Positions 12,174 to 27,100 of a stretch of DNA of 64,000 nt are shown piece by piece (position 1 is the stretch's first letter; the number at the start of each line of letters is the position of its first letter). The position numbers were made by a program, and so were the translations under genes. A model generated the notes under the pieces. The model worked only from the letters and a program-made list of their open reading frames with translations. It was not told the origin of the DNA and made no database searches. Location: positions 4,650,001 to 4,714,000 of the forward strand of contig NC_052120.1 in NCBI RefSeq assembly GCF_012273895.1, given 5' to 3'. Origin of the DNA: Zerene cesonia. Lineage: Eukaryota > Arthropoda > Insecta > Lepidoptera > Pieridae.

Positions 12174-15100
12174 CTGCAATCGTAATATTTATATCATAAC
12201 ACTTGTACAGTATAAACTTGAGCGCCAGAGGAACAAGGTCATATTCGGTCATTCAATTAGATCATAGCCACGATAGGTATCAAACTGCATCTAAACATGA
12301 GAGCATCTATCACATGGAACATCAATTTGAACACAGTACGGTTAATCTTTAAAACAAGTACATAAAGAGATTCATATATAAATGTAGTCTCAGACGGATA
12401 TGGGATACACATGGATATAATAAAACAGAAAATAATGTAAAAAGCTATTTCGGCTAGGATTTATGTATCCGTTATATCATTCTTCGACATCTTAGCGAGC
12501 TAAAACTTTACCATGATTATGGTTCATGGACCTAAAAAGCTGTTAAGTAATGGTTATATTATGGGTATAGGAAATGTAGCGAGTGAAGATTATAGGGCTA
12601 ACATAACTGGCTATGTATCCGGCGCATAACGAAACATAAGGTCTTACGCTAAAAGACAAAATAAAACATCTTACCAATGTTATAGCAAACAAAATTGTAG
12701 TGCACGGTCGATTAGGTGTTAGCCACAGGGTTATTTACGAAACAAAAATATCAGGCAAAATTAAATAACATTCAGCGTATACTATTGTTCGTTGACATAC
12801 TTTGACTTACTGTTTCCTGTAGACCATGGATGCAGAACATAATACATGCTTAATACTGACATACACTAGACATTCACGATGCTTATCTCTTAAACTCTAT
12901 TATTGTTGACACATTGCACGCTTTGCTGCGCACACACAAGGATCTGGCAGTTATAAAGTTCGAGTGCACTTTTCAAATCAAATCATTTAATTTTATTGCA
13001 CAGCTAGTGTTAATAAAATTGTAAGAGTTAAATTTAATATAATAATATGAGCACTTAGAGATTTCAGGACTATAATTAAAGTGCTGGATTTTGTAAGAGG
13101 CCTGATGGAACTGACCTGTCAATGAGTTTTCTCATTTCCTCGCTGTGCAAGCCGTCCTTGGCAGTGTGGGCCCTGACTGCAACAACATACATGTCACGAC
13201 GAATCTACACTAAACACGAGACTCCAACCTCCTGCCCTCTACAGAAATATCTCGAACAATACCGTTATATTGTGACGGTCAATTTTGAAGCTATAGGTGC
13301 TTATAGAACGTTCTAGAAATTTGTAGAACTTTCTTTAAAGTAATAAGTGTAGGATGTTACAATAAATAAGTAGTGTCCGAGATAATCTTCAAAACATGAA
13401 CTATATCTACAAAACCATTTTAGAAGAATCAGTTAACACAATCACATCTAAGCTTATGTGATAATATTTTTAAGTAGGAAAATTGAAGTTATCCCGATAT
13501 TCCTATGGTAAAATTATAATAAAATTTTGACATAAATACATATGATTGCAACATAAGAAATATTTTTATTTCTACAGGTTCATAATTTTACCATACGATA
13601 TATGTATGTGAAATAAAGATGAAAGAATTTTGAACAAAAAACAAGCCAATTGCCATATAATCTAAAAGCTTTAATTGAACGTTGTAATAACGTTGACAAA
13701 CTGCATGCTGTCAGTCACAAGTATTAATAATGAACAAGTAAAAACTATGATTGATTCAAAAATTGTTTTACCATCTTCTGTTCAGGAGACGCCCATGTGC
13801 GCATGGACCAATGTCATTTGTTAACAACTTAATTTATATGCATTAAACTCTTGAAATAAATTTTAATTTTATGAAAAATATAACACAGTGACACATTTAA
13901 TGATTGACATGAATTTTGAGACTTTAACCTGGCAAATTGAGGGGAAAAGTGATTCTAATTTTTAAGGATTAAACTAAGCTACAAACTTAGAACCTCCCTC
14001 TTTCGAAACACCAATCGTTAAAAAAGGCAATTACTTATTAGATACTTCGGTCAGATAGCAAAAGTAATATACATTCATATCAATATACATTTTAAATAAA
14101 TAAACAATTAGCAAAAGAGTATGTATTAATGTTCAACATTAAAATAGGCCCTTTTACTTCTAAATTAAAATAGTGATAATAAAAACTTTTAATTTGCAAC
14201 TTTCACAGTACTCAGCCTTAATATGTAGTAATAATTATGAAGATTTCAACATCAAATTCGACAAATGAATCATTAACAGTGTCTCTGGTAATAAATACGA
14301 TTTAATCATACCATTATACATTTGTAATTACTATGCTAAGTCACATACCAGGATAGTTGCGGGGTTGGTCACACTCGGCTTCGGAGATTTCGTTCGAGTC
14401 CTTGCTTTCGTTGAATGAGGAGGAGCAGTTGTTGTCGTTGTTCGCGTTGCGGGGAGGGGGTGGGGGAGGCTCGGGGGAGCCGCCGCACTTGCGGGTACCT
14501 GGGGGAGGGGATTAGAGTACTAAATAAATAAAAGTAACGGTAAATAAACAAAAGTGCTTCTCTAAGAAGTCTAGTTGAATGAATAAACGTTTGAGTCTGA
14601 GTTTGAGTTTAACAGACTATATTCCTGTTTAGGTGTAAGTAAAGCTTAGATCAGAAACTTACACCCTCCTTAAATTATAATAACACATACTACATAAGGT
14701 GATAATATATATAAATCATAAGGTGCATAGTGCAATATTTCAAAGTTCTTATCTGTCATCGAATCAGTTGCATATTTAATTTGGATTAAATGGAAGATGA
14801 GTTTATTTGACAGTCCCTACGTTCATACGACTTACACTTCGTGGTGAGTTTGTAGCAAGGGCTTTGAATTTATAAGTGATGTGTATCACAAGTGTTTATG
14901 ATTTTATACTCATTTTTTTTTTTTTTTTTTGTGCTTTTTAATTTTTTTTTATAGTGGTTAGCCATTTTGCAAGATATAGTCAGTAATGGGAGATGTGTAA
15001 ACACGAGGTTACAATTGTATTTCGTAGCCATAGTTACCAATGCTGGGTCGGGAGCCATAATGATCGGAGTAGGGAGTGCCATAAGCGCCGGTGTACTGTT

Positions 15101-18100
15101 CGTCTTCGGGGGCGCAGCACGCGGGCTCGTCGTACTCGGGGCCGCAAGCGTACATGGGGCGGGAATAGCGGGCACGCTGGGAACAATATATAATTTTACT
15201 ATCCATACAAATGATAAAATATTAACGATATGTGGTGTGTGGTGATCGAGCAATACTAGGTTAAATTTGTGAGCTACATTTTATTTGAATAAAATATATT
15301 TTATGGGTCCATATCCATACATGTAACCAGGGGATGGAAAAAAATAAGACGCGAATAAGACGTAATTAAACGAGGTGCTTATGGATAGGTCTTTAAAATA
15401 GAAAAGAGGTTATTAAATAGGTTTTTTTTGTAAAAAACAGTTGACGAAGCTGGTATATAGGTAATATGTTGAGTCTGATGGACTTATTTTCTATATACTA
15501 GGTGGTTTTTTATTATAAGCTGTACATAATATATCTCCATAAAACAAATACTTATAGAATAAGAAGTACCGGCACTGTTTTGCACATTTGCTCGGTAAGT
15601 AATTAATAAATAATTTACAGGGGAGAGGTGGCAACCGTTTTGTTTGTTGTTACGATACATGTATCATAAATACGAATTTGCTGTTATGTCTTATGAAGTT
15701 ATCCTGTAAAGAGAATGGAATGTCTTTTATATAATTTAAATGAACTTTCATTATATAACGCCTACAAAAAAGCGCTATAGAGCTATAAATTGAATAGATT
15801 GAACCAAGAGTAATAGAACATTTTAAAGAAGTACAAAATATATTACGTATTGGTCTTCTTCAGCGCAGGTAGCGGGGTCGTCGTATTCGGGAGCCGTAGA
15901 GTAGATAGCGCTTTGTCCACCTTGCGAGTTCTTGCGAGCGTAACGACTGTTGGCACGGGGCTGGAACATGCGACTTGTTATGTTAAATATTTGATACTGG
16001 TGGTGTATTTTAGTTAGTAGTTTAGACTTTTTTATTAATATATTCAGGAAAGACTAACACAATTTTAAGTGAAAGGCTGCTAAATCTGAAGTATGCTCTC
16101 ATGTTAAATATAAAATTCTGTCGAACAATTCATTTAATATGATTGAGATAAATTTATAGATTATATGTTAGAACAACAAAAAAATTCAATTTCATATGAC
16201 AACTAGAAAATTGGTGAATTCAAATAAAATGTTAATAGATAATCACGAATAAAGGTAGATAAAAATTTTGTCATTTGTCGATACGTACCATGCTCTGAGA
16301 TCCAGCGCGCGAGTGAGCCGGGTGGTGGGGGTGGGGGTGGGGGTGCGCGAGCGTGCCCGCGTGCGACGGGTGGTGGTGCGGGAACGCGATCGCCTTGCTG
16401 GGGTCCATCTCTTCGCGGAAGCCTAGCAGATGGAACGTCGCGTAGGGGCAGATTTCGTCTTCCATGCCTGCGGGTTAGTGGATTTTTTTGTTAGGGAAAA
16501 TTTCTCGTTCCATGCTCTATCTGTAGTTTAACATCGATGTTAATTAACATTAAGAAGATTTTTTTCAGTTAGGTTAAATAACGATTTCTACACCTAAAGT
16601 TTGTAATTAGTTTTGTTGGCTAGAATAGAATCAGATATTTCGTATTTTTTTTAAGTTTTCATTAATTACCACGGTTATTTGGCGGAAATTACTAAGATAC
16701 CTAAATAAAGCTTTTTTTAAAATAAAACGTTTATTTTTTGTTGTTGCGTTCGTAACACAGTCATGAAATAGGGTTTCCATAAACATACAAAAAAGTTTAA
16801 ATCGATTATTATAATTTATTCTTGAAAACAGTTGTTTTCAAGAAGCTAGTTAGCTAGTTTCTTGTACATAGGGTTATACAATTACAACAGTCCAACATCC
16901 ATTTGACTATTGGAATTGGTAGAACGAAATCAAGTGAATAATTTGATGCAATAAAAACGTAACCGTTCCTAACTTCATAATATGAAAAAACAAATTCAAA
17001 CGCAAAACTCACAAAAATACAGAATAATAAAAATAAATAAAAAATAACACAAATAGAACACGCAAATAAAAATAACTGGGTTAGTAAAAAAGCGAGACAG
17101 CAGGTTTTATACAGATACTTACATTGAATTTTTCCTTTGTGTTAGTGGTCTATGATTACTTTATACACATGCGTTTAAAAGCAAAACCATCGCGCTTATC
17201 ATTTTTAATTAATGAGAATTACGATGGTGATGGCATACCGAGTATTCTACTATGCGTCTACGTTCTACCAACTTACACACTATTACACGACTCACGAAGC
17301 AATGTCATCAAATTAGATCGGTCGATAAATAAAAATTTTCAGTAATTGAGTTGAAGAAAATATACAAATCTAATTTGACGTGCTTATTACAAGTAGTGTA
17401 AAAAAAAGCATTGAACGATGTAAAAAGTGAAGTATGTATGAATATTGGTTACTGGCAATTTATGTATTATTTGACAGTGTGAATATTTATAACATTCAAT
17501 GAATGATACAAAGTACCAATTTTTTTGCAGGATCCTAAATCAATATTGCATACAAATAGTTCATTTTTTTTCGTCACTTCCACACGCACTTCCTCCACCA
17601 AGCACTGACCTGTCGATATGGTATCACCGGATCCGGGCCGGCGCAGGCGGGTGCGGCGCACGCGCTCATAGTGGTGGCGGCGCGGGTCCCACGTGGAGTG
17701 CGCGCCCACTGGACCACACTACCGTTACGCATGCGCGCCACTAACGCTACTCGCTAGCACCAGCGTGTACATCCACCGCGCATGCTTATGGTTTAGTATG
17801 ATTTTGATATTGGATTGTACTATTTAACTGAATAAGAGGTGCACTAGAACCCTCTGTAGTAGATAAGTGATGTTCTATTTTTAAAGTATTTGTCAATTTT
17901 TGTTTTAAATTATTAAAAGTGTTCAATATATTGGTTCAAGGAACATTGTTCACTAAGAACACAATATGAATTACTTCTTTAGGAATGTTAAATTTTTATT
18001 ATGTTCAAGCATGCTCGAGGTTGAATGTACACTTTGTTACCAAATGCGAAACGTACTTTCAAACATCGTCACTAATATTAAAATAAATACTTCATCTTGT

Positions 18101-21100
18101 CAAGTTACCTAAATTAAATTGGGAAAAGGAAGTTATACTTCCTTCCTAATATTTATGATTGTCGATATTTTCCCTTCCTTATCACTAGAGACGATATTTG
18201 AAAGTTCACCTTTAACCACGCACATATATAGACGTACCTTACTTTATGCTTTGACGTATCTTCGTTGAACATTAAATTAGCAAATAAAAAAGGAACGTTT
18301 AAAATAAAGGACTCTTGCCAAAACATAAAAGTGCTTAGACTGTCACCATAAGCAAACAGCCACCTCTATGGTATAGTAACGTAAATAAAGAACAGGGGAG
18401 ATAACATATTTACACAAAAAAAATTGCTTAATAAATTGAAACATAAAAAACGTTTTCTTTGTGTTAACATGTTATAATAGACCAAGGGACTAAGGGCTAA
18501 TGTAAAAAAAAATAAACTTAAATTCCTTAAATTAAAATCTGGACAATGTATAACTAAAATAACTTAGATAACATAACATGCAGAATAGAAATAAAGCAAT
18601 ATTAATTAAGAAAAATTATATAAATATATAAAATGTCGAATAATCTCCTTTTCTCGTTTGTTGATTTCGGAAAGTGTTATGTCTCTGAAGGTTTAATTTA
18701 CCTATAATTAACTGTGAAATTCTGTTGATGTTTGTAAATGTTCTTATGTTTATTTAGACTTGACCGAACATATATTTTAAGTACCTTTTACGAATAGTAT
18801 TCATAGAACTAAATTATCTATAATTCTTTATTATATGCTTTCTCAATTTTTTTGCTTATATATTATTATTTAAGTTATGTTAAAGTTTTGACAAATATTT
18901 GACCTTTTCAGTTTCTACGACACATATACCATACCCACATTTGCCAGTTGTGTAAGTGGGCGTATCTTTTTCTGTCTCTATCTCTCTTCCACTTCCTGCA
19001 TATATGTTTGTTTATGTATATGTGTACGCCTATCTCATTCTCAACTCTCACTCCAGTCTGTGTCATCAACCCCTTTCCTTTTGTATTTATGTATGTCTCG
19101 TGTGTGTGCGTGTGTACGTGCGCGTGCGTGTGCGCGTGCGGGCGAGTACACTCACTGATAACGGCCTGCCGCTTGACGCGGTCGCACGTGTTGTAGTTGG
19201 AGCCGGGCACGGGCGGCAGCTTGCGGTTGGGCGGCGCGATGTAGCCGAGCTCGTCGCGCAGCCCGCCGCGCTTGTCCAGCGTGCCGCCGCCGCCGCCCAG
19301 CGCCGCCTGCGACGCGTTGTACACGGCGTCGTCTGTTGGGGAAGCGTTCCGGTGGGTACGGTTGGAACATGTTTCATACATCGATTAAGGATAATTATAT
19401 TATTTAATGTCAATCTCATGATAATAATGAAATATTTACGGTGAATCTGGGGATTTCCATCTATAAGTGATGCAAGACAAAGGTCGTAATTTAAACCTAC
19501 GTATTAATTTGGTCAACTAAATGTCGTTAGAAGCGCTTTCAAAATCGTCGGATCGTTAGGGAAAACAGTTTCCTTAGAGAAGGCCCAACAAGTAACTCTG
19601 CAGCCGATATGTTAATGATTATGGTATTAATTGGTTTTGTATTTTAGTGATACATCTATAAAAGCTCAGCATTATTATATATTAGCAATTTCATACAATT
19701 ATGGCACATTACTTTTTATTGTCATTCATATGGTATACAATTATACATACCTATTATGAATATTAGATCTTGTTAACTATTTATAGATGATTGCAAATAA
19801 TACGAAAAGTGGGATATATTATGTCGATCAAAATAAACGATTAAAATGAGCTGAACAACGGCAATCATAAATGAAGAACTATTTGAAATTATATAATTTT
19901 ATTACAGAAGGGGACTAGTTACAGATTAGCTATATGAAATATTAAATAATTAAATAATAATATATTTTACTGTATTACATAAAAAGACTTCATGACATTT
20001 GACATTCAAACAATTATTGAACATTAGATGATGTAATTAAAAATGCTAAATTTAAATAAAGTAGAGGTACAGTAAAATACCAATCAATGAGTTTAATAAA
20101 AAACAATGAGGGGACAAAAGTAATAAAAAGCGGTGATCATGCCACCATACATACAGTAACCGTCCTTCTGACCTCGCAGTCTATGCGGAGTGTTACGTCT
20201 CGCCAGCGTCAAGCAGATCACGACCATTCCAACAATGAACACGACGATCGTCGCCAATATCGGCACCAGCACTTCCGGTTCCAGCCAAGCCTTAACCCAT
20301 GGGGGGAGCTCTTTATCATCACCGTTGCCTGGCAGCGGGGCGACCGTACCTAGATGAAAATAATGAAAAAGAATAAATAGTACCTTTATGGTGATGGTCC
20401 CTCGCTCCTCGTACGACGCAAACGACAACGATCGCGATAATTATGACCAATATGGCGGCGACGACGGGCACGATTAAGTTCAAATGGGACAGGATGATCT
20501 TGAATGTTTGTTCGGGGGTGAGAGAACCGTCGCCGACGTCGCGGACCGGCGCGATCGTACCTGAAATGCAACACCTCGTTATTTTTTATGTTTATTTTTA
20601 TATTAGGATACATTTTTGGTATATTTGAGGCATTGCATTTCAGGTATAGAGATTAGGTTAGAATTGGAATCACTGAAATGCAAGACCTTCGGGTAGCCTT
20701 GGGTGATAGAATGAGATTGTGAGGCAATGCATTTCAGAAACCTTGATTTGTATAGAAGAGAAGTGTAACATTGTACCTTGTATTGCTTATTGGAATTTAA
20801 TGTAAACAGGCTGTTATATTATTGCATTTATAATTCATGCATCTTTTGCATTTTAACTATTGTACTAACATGATCAGATCAGTACTTTTGAATTCTTATG
20901 TGCATAATAATTAATCAAATCTTTAAAACTTAAATAATATCATTATATAATAATATTCTGAGTTTATTAGAGTAATTTCTAAATCGTACCTCCAGTCATA
21001 GTAAGAGTGGCGAATTCATACTCAGCAACGTTAAATCCAGCGTTGTTGTGTGCCGTGATCCTCAGAACGTACCAGGTAGCGGGTTCCAAATCTGGAAAAT

Positions 21101-24100
21101 TATTCAAATTGTATATTCTTCATAAATTTTAACATATATTTTTATTATGAAATAAGCCCTAATTATTAAAGCAAACCGATAAATATAATAAAGAAAATTA
21201 GACATACCAAGAACAACGAAGTTTCCGCCGGGCTTTACAGCGTTAGAGATCTGGTTCCATTCAGGGGCGCCCCTATTAATTAATTGTAATATATTAACAT
21301 AAATACACATTTTTTGTAAAATCAGATTGATCACCGAATCGCCAAGGACTTTATAAATATTGCAGGTATTTAATAATGCTAAAATATTCAAATTTTGGGT
21401 TCGAAAACCAAAATAACGATCTTGGATACGATTACGTTTTACATACACTATTAGATTTTCTTGTTGATTTTTTTATTTATTTATTGTGCGTAAGTTTATG
21501 TATAACATACATAACATATAACATACACATATATAATTTTTTTTTTATTTTATATTACTTTATTCTGTATACAAAAAAAAAATCCCAAGGTGGCCACTCA
21601 CTTCTTCTTGTTCTCGACGACGAAGTGGCTCATGGGACAGCCGCCGTCGAGCCACTGCTTGAGGTGCAAGGTGACGGAGGAGGAGCCCACCTCGATGAAG
21701 TCGGCGGCGCGCGGCACGGGCGGCTTGGAGCCGCGCGTGCGCGCGATCACCACGTCCGACGCCTCGCCCGTGCCGATGCTGACAATTTTTTTTTTTTTTT
21801 TTTAAGAAAGAAGAAAGAAAGAATGTTTATTTAACACCACATCATGTTAAATTAAAATAAAAAAGTGAACTTATGACTAATCGGCGTGGTGCTAAAAAGG
21901 GTAACGACTCATTCATCTCATCATCAATGCGCAGCGCTGATTTTAGTCCAAGAAAATGGGTAGGGTAAATGCGAATTTGAGATTAAAACTTGAATTTTTG
22001 ATATAATTTACTTTGNNNNNNNNNNNNNNNNNNNNNNNNNNNNNNNNNNNNNNNNNNNNNNNNNNNNNNNNNNNNNNNNNNNNNNNNNNNNNNNNNNNNN
22101 NNNNNNNNNNNNNNNNNNNNNNNNNNNNNNNNNNNNNNNNNNNNNNNNNNNNNNNNNNNNNNNNNNNNNNNNNNNNNNNNNNNNNNNNNNNNNNNNNNNN
22201 NNNNNNNNNNNNNNNNNNNNNNNNNNNNNNNNNNNNNNNNNNNNNNNNNNNNNNNNNNNNNNNNNNNNNNNNNNNNNNNNNNNNNNNNNNNNNNNNNNNN
22301 NNNNNNNNNNNNNNNNNNNNNNNNNNNNNNNNNNNNNNNNNNNNNNNNNNNNNNNNNNNNNNNNNNNNNNNNNNNNNNNNNNNNNNNNNNNNNNNNNNNN
22401 NNNNNNNNNNNNNNNNNNNNNNNNNNNNNNNNNNNNNNNNNNNNNNNNNNNNNNNNNNNNNNNNNNNNNNNNNNNNNNNNNNNNNNNNNNNNNNNNNNNN
22501 NNNNNNNNNNNNNNNNNNNNNNNNNNNNNNNNNNNNNNNNNNNNNNNNNNNNNNNNNNNNNNNNNNNNNNNNNNNNNNNNNNNNNNNNNNNNNNNNNNNN
22601 NNNNNNNNNNNNNNNNNNNNNNNNNNNNNNNNNNNNNNNNNNNNNNNNNNNNNNNNNNNNNNNNNNNNNNNNNNNNNNNNNNNNNNNNNNNNNNNNNNNN
22701 NNNNNNNNNNNNNNNNNNNNNNNNNNNNNNNNNNNNNNNNNNNNNNNNNNNNNNNNNNNNNNNNNNNNNNNNNNNNNNNNNNNNNNNNNNNNNNNNNNNN
22801 NNNNNNNNNNNNNNNNNNNNNNNNNNNNNNNNNNNNNNNNNNNNNNNNNNNNNNNNNNNNNNNNNNNNNNNNNNNNNNNNNNNNNNNNNNNNNNNNNNNN
22901 NNNNNNNNNNNNNNNNNNNNNNNNNNNNNNNNNNNNNNNNNNNNNNNNNNNNNNNNNNNNNNNNNNNNNNNNNNNNNNNNNNNNNNNNNNNNNNNNNNNN
23001 NNNNNNNNNNNNNNNCTCAAAGTAAATTATATCAAAAATTCAAGTTTTAATCTCAAATTCGCATTTACCCTACCCATTTTCTTGGACTATTTTCAGAGGC
23101 CCCTTGTTGGTGTGCCAGTCAGAAGAAATAAACATGCATGCATACATTATATAAACATACAAACGTACTTGTAGATTTTTTAAAAGCAAATTGGTATTTA
23201 TACTAAATATTATATATGTTAATAGGAAATTTTGCAATTTTTTCATAATTTTACCTGACTGCGACGGAACGAGGGTAATGTTTCTCGAGCGAGTGTATTA
23301 TGTTCTATGCGTGTGCGTGTGAGTTATAATTTAAGCTAAACTGTATTATATTAAATATATTCTCTTTCAGATTATTTATTATACGATTAGTAAAACTTGA
23401 AAAAAAGTCACATCTAATTGACTAACTAACTACTTTAATAATAATTGCAACACACATAGTTTGAATAACAACAATAAGAAGCAATTATTCTTACCCATTG
23501 TAAGCAGTCACGTAAAGTTGATATCTAGATCCGCAGAAGAGGTTCTCCAGTGTGTAAGTGTCAGTGTTGCTTGGAATCTGAAATGTCAAAATAGATCAGT
23601 GTATAGATTTCTAAAGTATAATTTAAAATTATAAAGTTACTCTCATCTTCACCAACAAACAAGACCGCAAAAAGACTTTAATTTAATTTTTATTAATTTC
23701 AAACTGTAATTGCTCGTGGCTACACATGCGTTCAATTCGGAGTAAAACTCCTCCCCCCACTCCCACTCCCTTGAATCATTCCATGTATTACCCCATCACG
23801 ATTCGTTAGGTAATTTTAAAGATCAAAGCATACAGACGCACGGCGGAAAGCGACTTTGTTTCATACTTTGTATGTATGTATGATTTATACATAATCAATT
23901 CAAAAAACAAAAAAAAACATCAAATACCTGAACGGTTTCCCAATCTCCGAATTCCTGTTTATAATGGATGGTATAACCGGCAGCTGATTGGTCGGCGTCT
24001 ACAGGCGGCTTCAGGCGGAGAGTCAGTGACGACACGGAGGACGACGCGATGCTCAGTTGTGGGGGGAAGGGGGGCGCTAGAAGTGCATTATAAATATTTT

Positions 24101-27100
24101 AAAATCATAACATAGATATGTCAGCTCACGCAGTATAGGGCTCTGTGGGCTGATTAGGTCTTCCATATTGGGCATTTTGGGTAACTTCGAGCAGCCAAAA
24201 AACGGAATTCCACACTTTTATTTAAACACACAGTACTCCGACAGATACATATATTTCCATATGACACATTAGAGAGAGGGTAAAAGTAATGTATAGTTGT
24301 AAAAAATATCTTAACATTTCCAGATAAACTTCGGAGATTATAATTGATATTATGATATGGTTGAAAACATTTATGTATCTTATAAATAGGCAATTCCTGC
24401 TCGTTTTTGTACGATTGTTTTGTTTACGAAGTATAATATATCAATAACTATATATGAAATAAAAGCTATAGATTAATTTAAAATTTCAAACTTTAATGTT
24501 CCACGACAATTTTAAAATCGTGTATTGTGTATTTAAAAATAAACCAAGACTTAATTAAAATAGTCGTGTTTTCAAAACAACACCCTGTATAACTCACCAA
24601 GTACGGAAAGCGTGTGTGTCACGGTGTCGGTGCCGAATTGGTTCTCAACGTGGCAAGAGTACTCGCCCGCGTCCTCGCGCGCTACACCGGCGATTTGCAG
24701 AGATCCTTCGGGCAGTTGGCGAACTCGTTCGGAGGCTTCTAGAGGGTGTCCTTTTACCTGTACGACAATTATATAAATAATTTAATATTTCTATAATGTT
24801 TTGGGAGTGATTAAAAATGTGATCTGGTGGTAATCGCACTCTAGTGGTATAAATTATGTAAATTACTACCATTATGTGTTTATTTAAACACAATTTCGAT
24901 TACTAGATCAACATAATATTTTCTATTTATATTGAAGGAATGCACACACGTATTTAAACAAAACTATTGTATACTGTAGGATTTTATATAATCAAAATAA
25001 AGTAAGTGTAATCATATCACCTTCCACAAAATATTGGGTGGGGGAACTCCGACGGCGAGGCAGGGCAGTTTAACGTCTTCCTTGTATGTAGCGGTGAATG
25101 ATTCGTCGAACGATGCAATCTTGGCGGGAACTATATAACATACATAATAATATTAATAGAGTTGAATACACCCATTAAACGCACTCTTTTTGTTTATAAG
25201 AATCATAAACAGATAAAATATTAACATATAGACATTGAAATTAGATAAATAGAGTAAGAAAGGAAAGACTTTCCAACATCAATGATTTTCTTTTTTTATA
25301 AAATTAAACTACTAACAAAACAAAACAACTTAATCATACTCGTAAAGATCCATAGACAACATTAAACCAATCATTCATTTATTCATTCATTTACCTTTGT
25401 CACTAGGGCTGCAAGATGCGGTGGCTGAGGGTTGTCCTTCTCCGATGTTGGTGGAAGCGGTCACCCAGAAGTCGTAACGTCCAGCCTTCAGTTCGGTCGC
25501 GGAGTAGCTCGTTTGAGAGGCGGGTACCTGTAGATTTTATGGGAGGAATTATTAAAATAATTTAAAAAATACATAAATGCTGCGTACTCTTCGTATATAT
25601 CGTGTTGTTTTAAATGCAGATTCAATTATTATCTTAGAGATGATAATTCTTTCTTGATAATGAACGTAAAAACGTAAAACGTTTAATAAATTAGTTTACT
25701 CGTCATTCAATCTACCTCTATAATTAGGGTTTTTGACCGTTTGATGAGAAGCAAAAAAAATTGAATAAAATAGCCTTATAATCATCACATACCTTATTAG
25801 GATGGGGTTCAGCGTTCTGTGCCTGCGTGTAGACGTTATAGTGAGTGACGACACCATTGGGTTGCGCGGGAGGTCTCCAGGATACCAAGATCGAATCTGC
25901 TCCCATTACTAGGGCCTTCACTGCTCGAGGGGCTTCGGGAACTATGTAACGTAATAAATTTATTAATAACATATCATCCATTTATTATAGAAATAATACT
26001 GCTGTTTCAGTTTTCTTATTAAATAAATACTAGATATTAAAAGCAGGCCATTTTAGAAACCTAAATATCTTAAAAATTCAAGTTTTAATTCAATTGCAGT
26101 CCATTATGCATACAATTGGATGATCCCGTTCTTTCATTTCTTTCTTCTTATTAAATGTTCATAACTCACAAGTAAAACAATAAATAATTAATTAATAAGA
26201 TGATCCTATTTACCGTCTTGTTCAGTCTGACAATGGATGGGGACCGATCTGACGCCATCACCGCCGTTGGTGGTCGCGAGCACTTCCATAGAGTAGTTCG
26301 TGAATTTCTTGAGGCCGTGGAGAATAGTTTCGCTGCTCGCCGTGATCTTTGTGTCTTTGGTTTTCTCGTCTATGGATTAAATATTATGTTAAATATGTTT
26401 GAATGATTCTTTGCCTTTTTTTATGGTGATAACTGGCTTTAATATCCTCCCAATTCTCCAATCCAATCCAATTAGTCGTATAGTATATAGTGATTTTATA
26501 ATTTGTTTCCTTTCTTCGCCTTATTTTATAATAATTTATTTCATTTATTATATTTTATAATTATTATATTATTTATTTATATTTAGTTTAAATACCAATT
26601 TGCTTTTAAAATATCTATAAGTATGTTTGTATTGTTTATATAATGTATGCATGTATGTTTATTTCTTTTGACTGGCACTACAACAAGGGGCTACTGAAAA
26701 TCAGCGCTGCGCTTTACGCGTAGCACACGCTGAGTAATTACCCTTTTTATCACCACACCGTTTAGTCATAAGTTCACTTTTTAATTTTAATTTTAATTTA
26801 ACTGTGTGTAAAAAATGTGGTGGTGTTAAATAAACATTATTTCTTCCTTTCTTTCAATCCAATTTTATTCCGCCGTTTGTGCGTATTTTTTTGTTTAACT
26901 TGTGTTCCATCTATATTTTTATTTAAATTTTGTGTGCAATTAAGAATTATCTATCTGTAACTACAACCCTAATTATAGGATAAACATATTCTGGATTAAT
27001 GAGAACTGTTTTAGCAAGTATTGGTATATCAAAATGTTCTTTCTGTGTAAGAGATTTAGAGAGTTCAAAGTTAAACTAATCTACTCACCATACCAAGTCT

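Noticed and set aside
14870..15253. 127-codon minus and 92-codon plus frames around the tyrosine-motif exon
   Set aside because: Shadows of Dscam1 exon 15038-15176 in other frames.
18908..19444. Several overlapping open frames of 110-160 codons on both strands
   Set aside because: They arise from the GC-rich cytoplasmic exon and the GT/GC microsatellite; only the phase-consistent exon 19156-19332 is supported.
21983..23050. Long open frames on both strands across the gap
   Set aside because: They consist of N-derived unknown residues.
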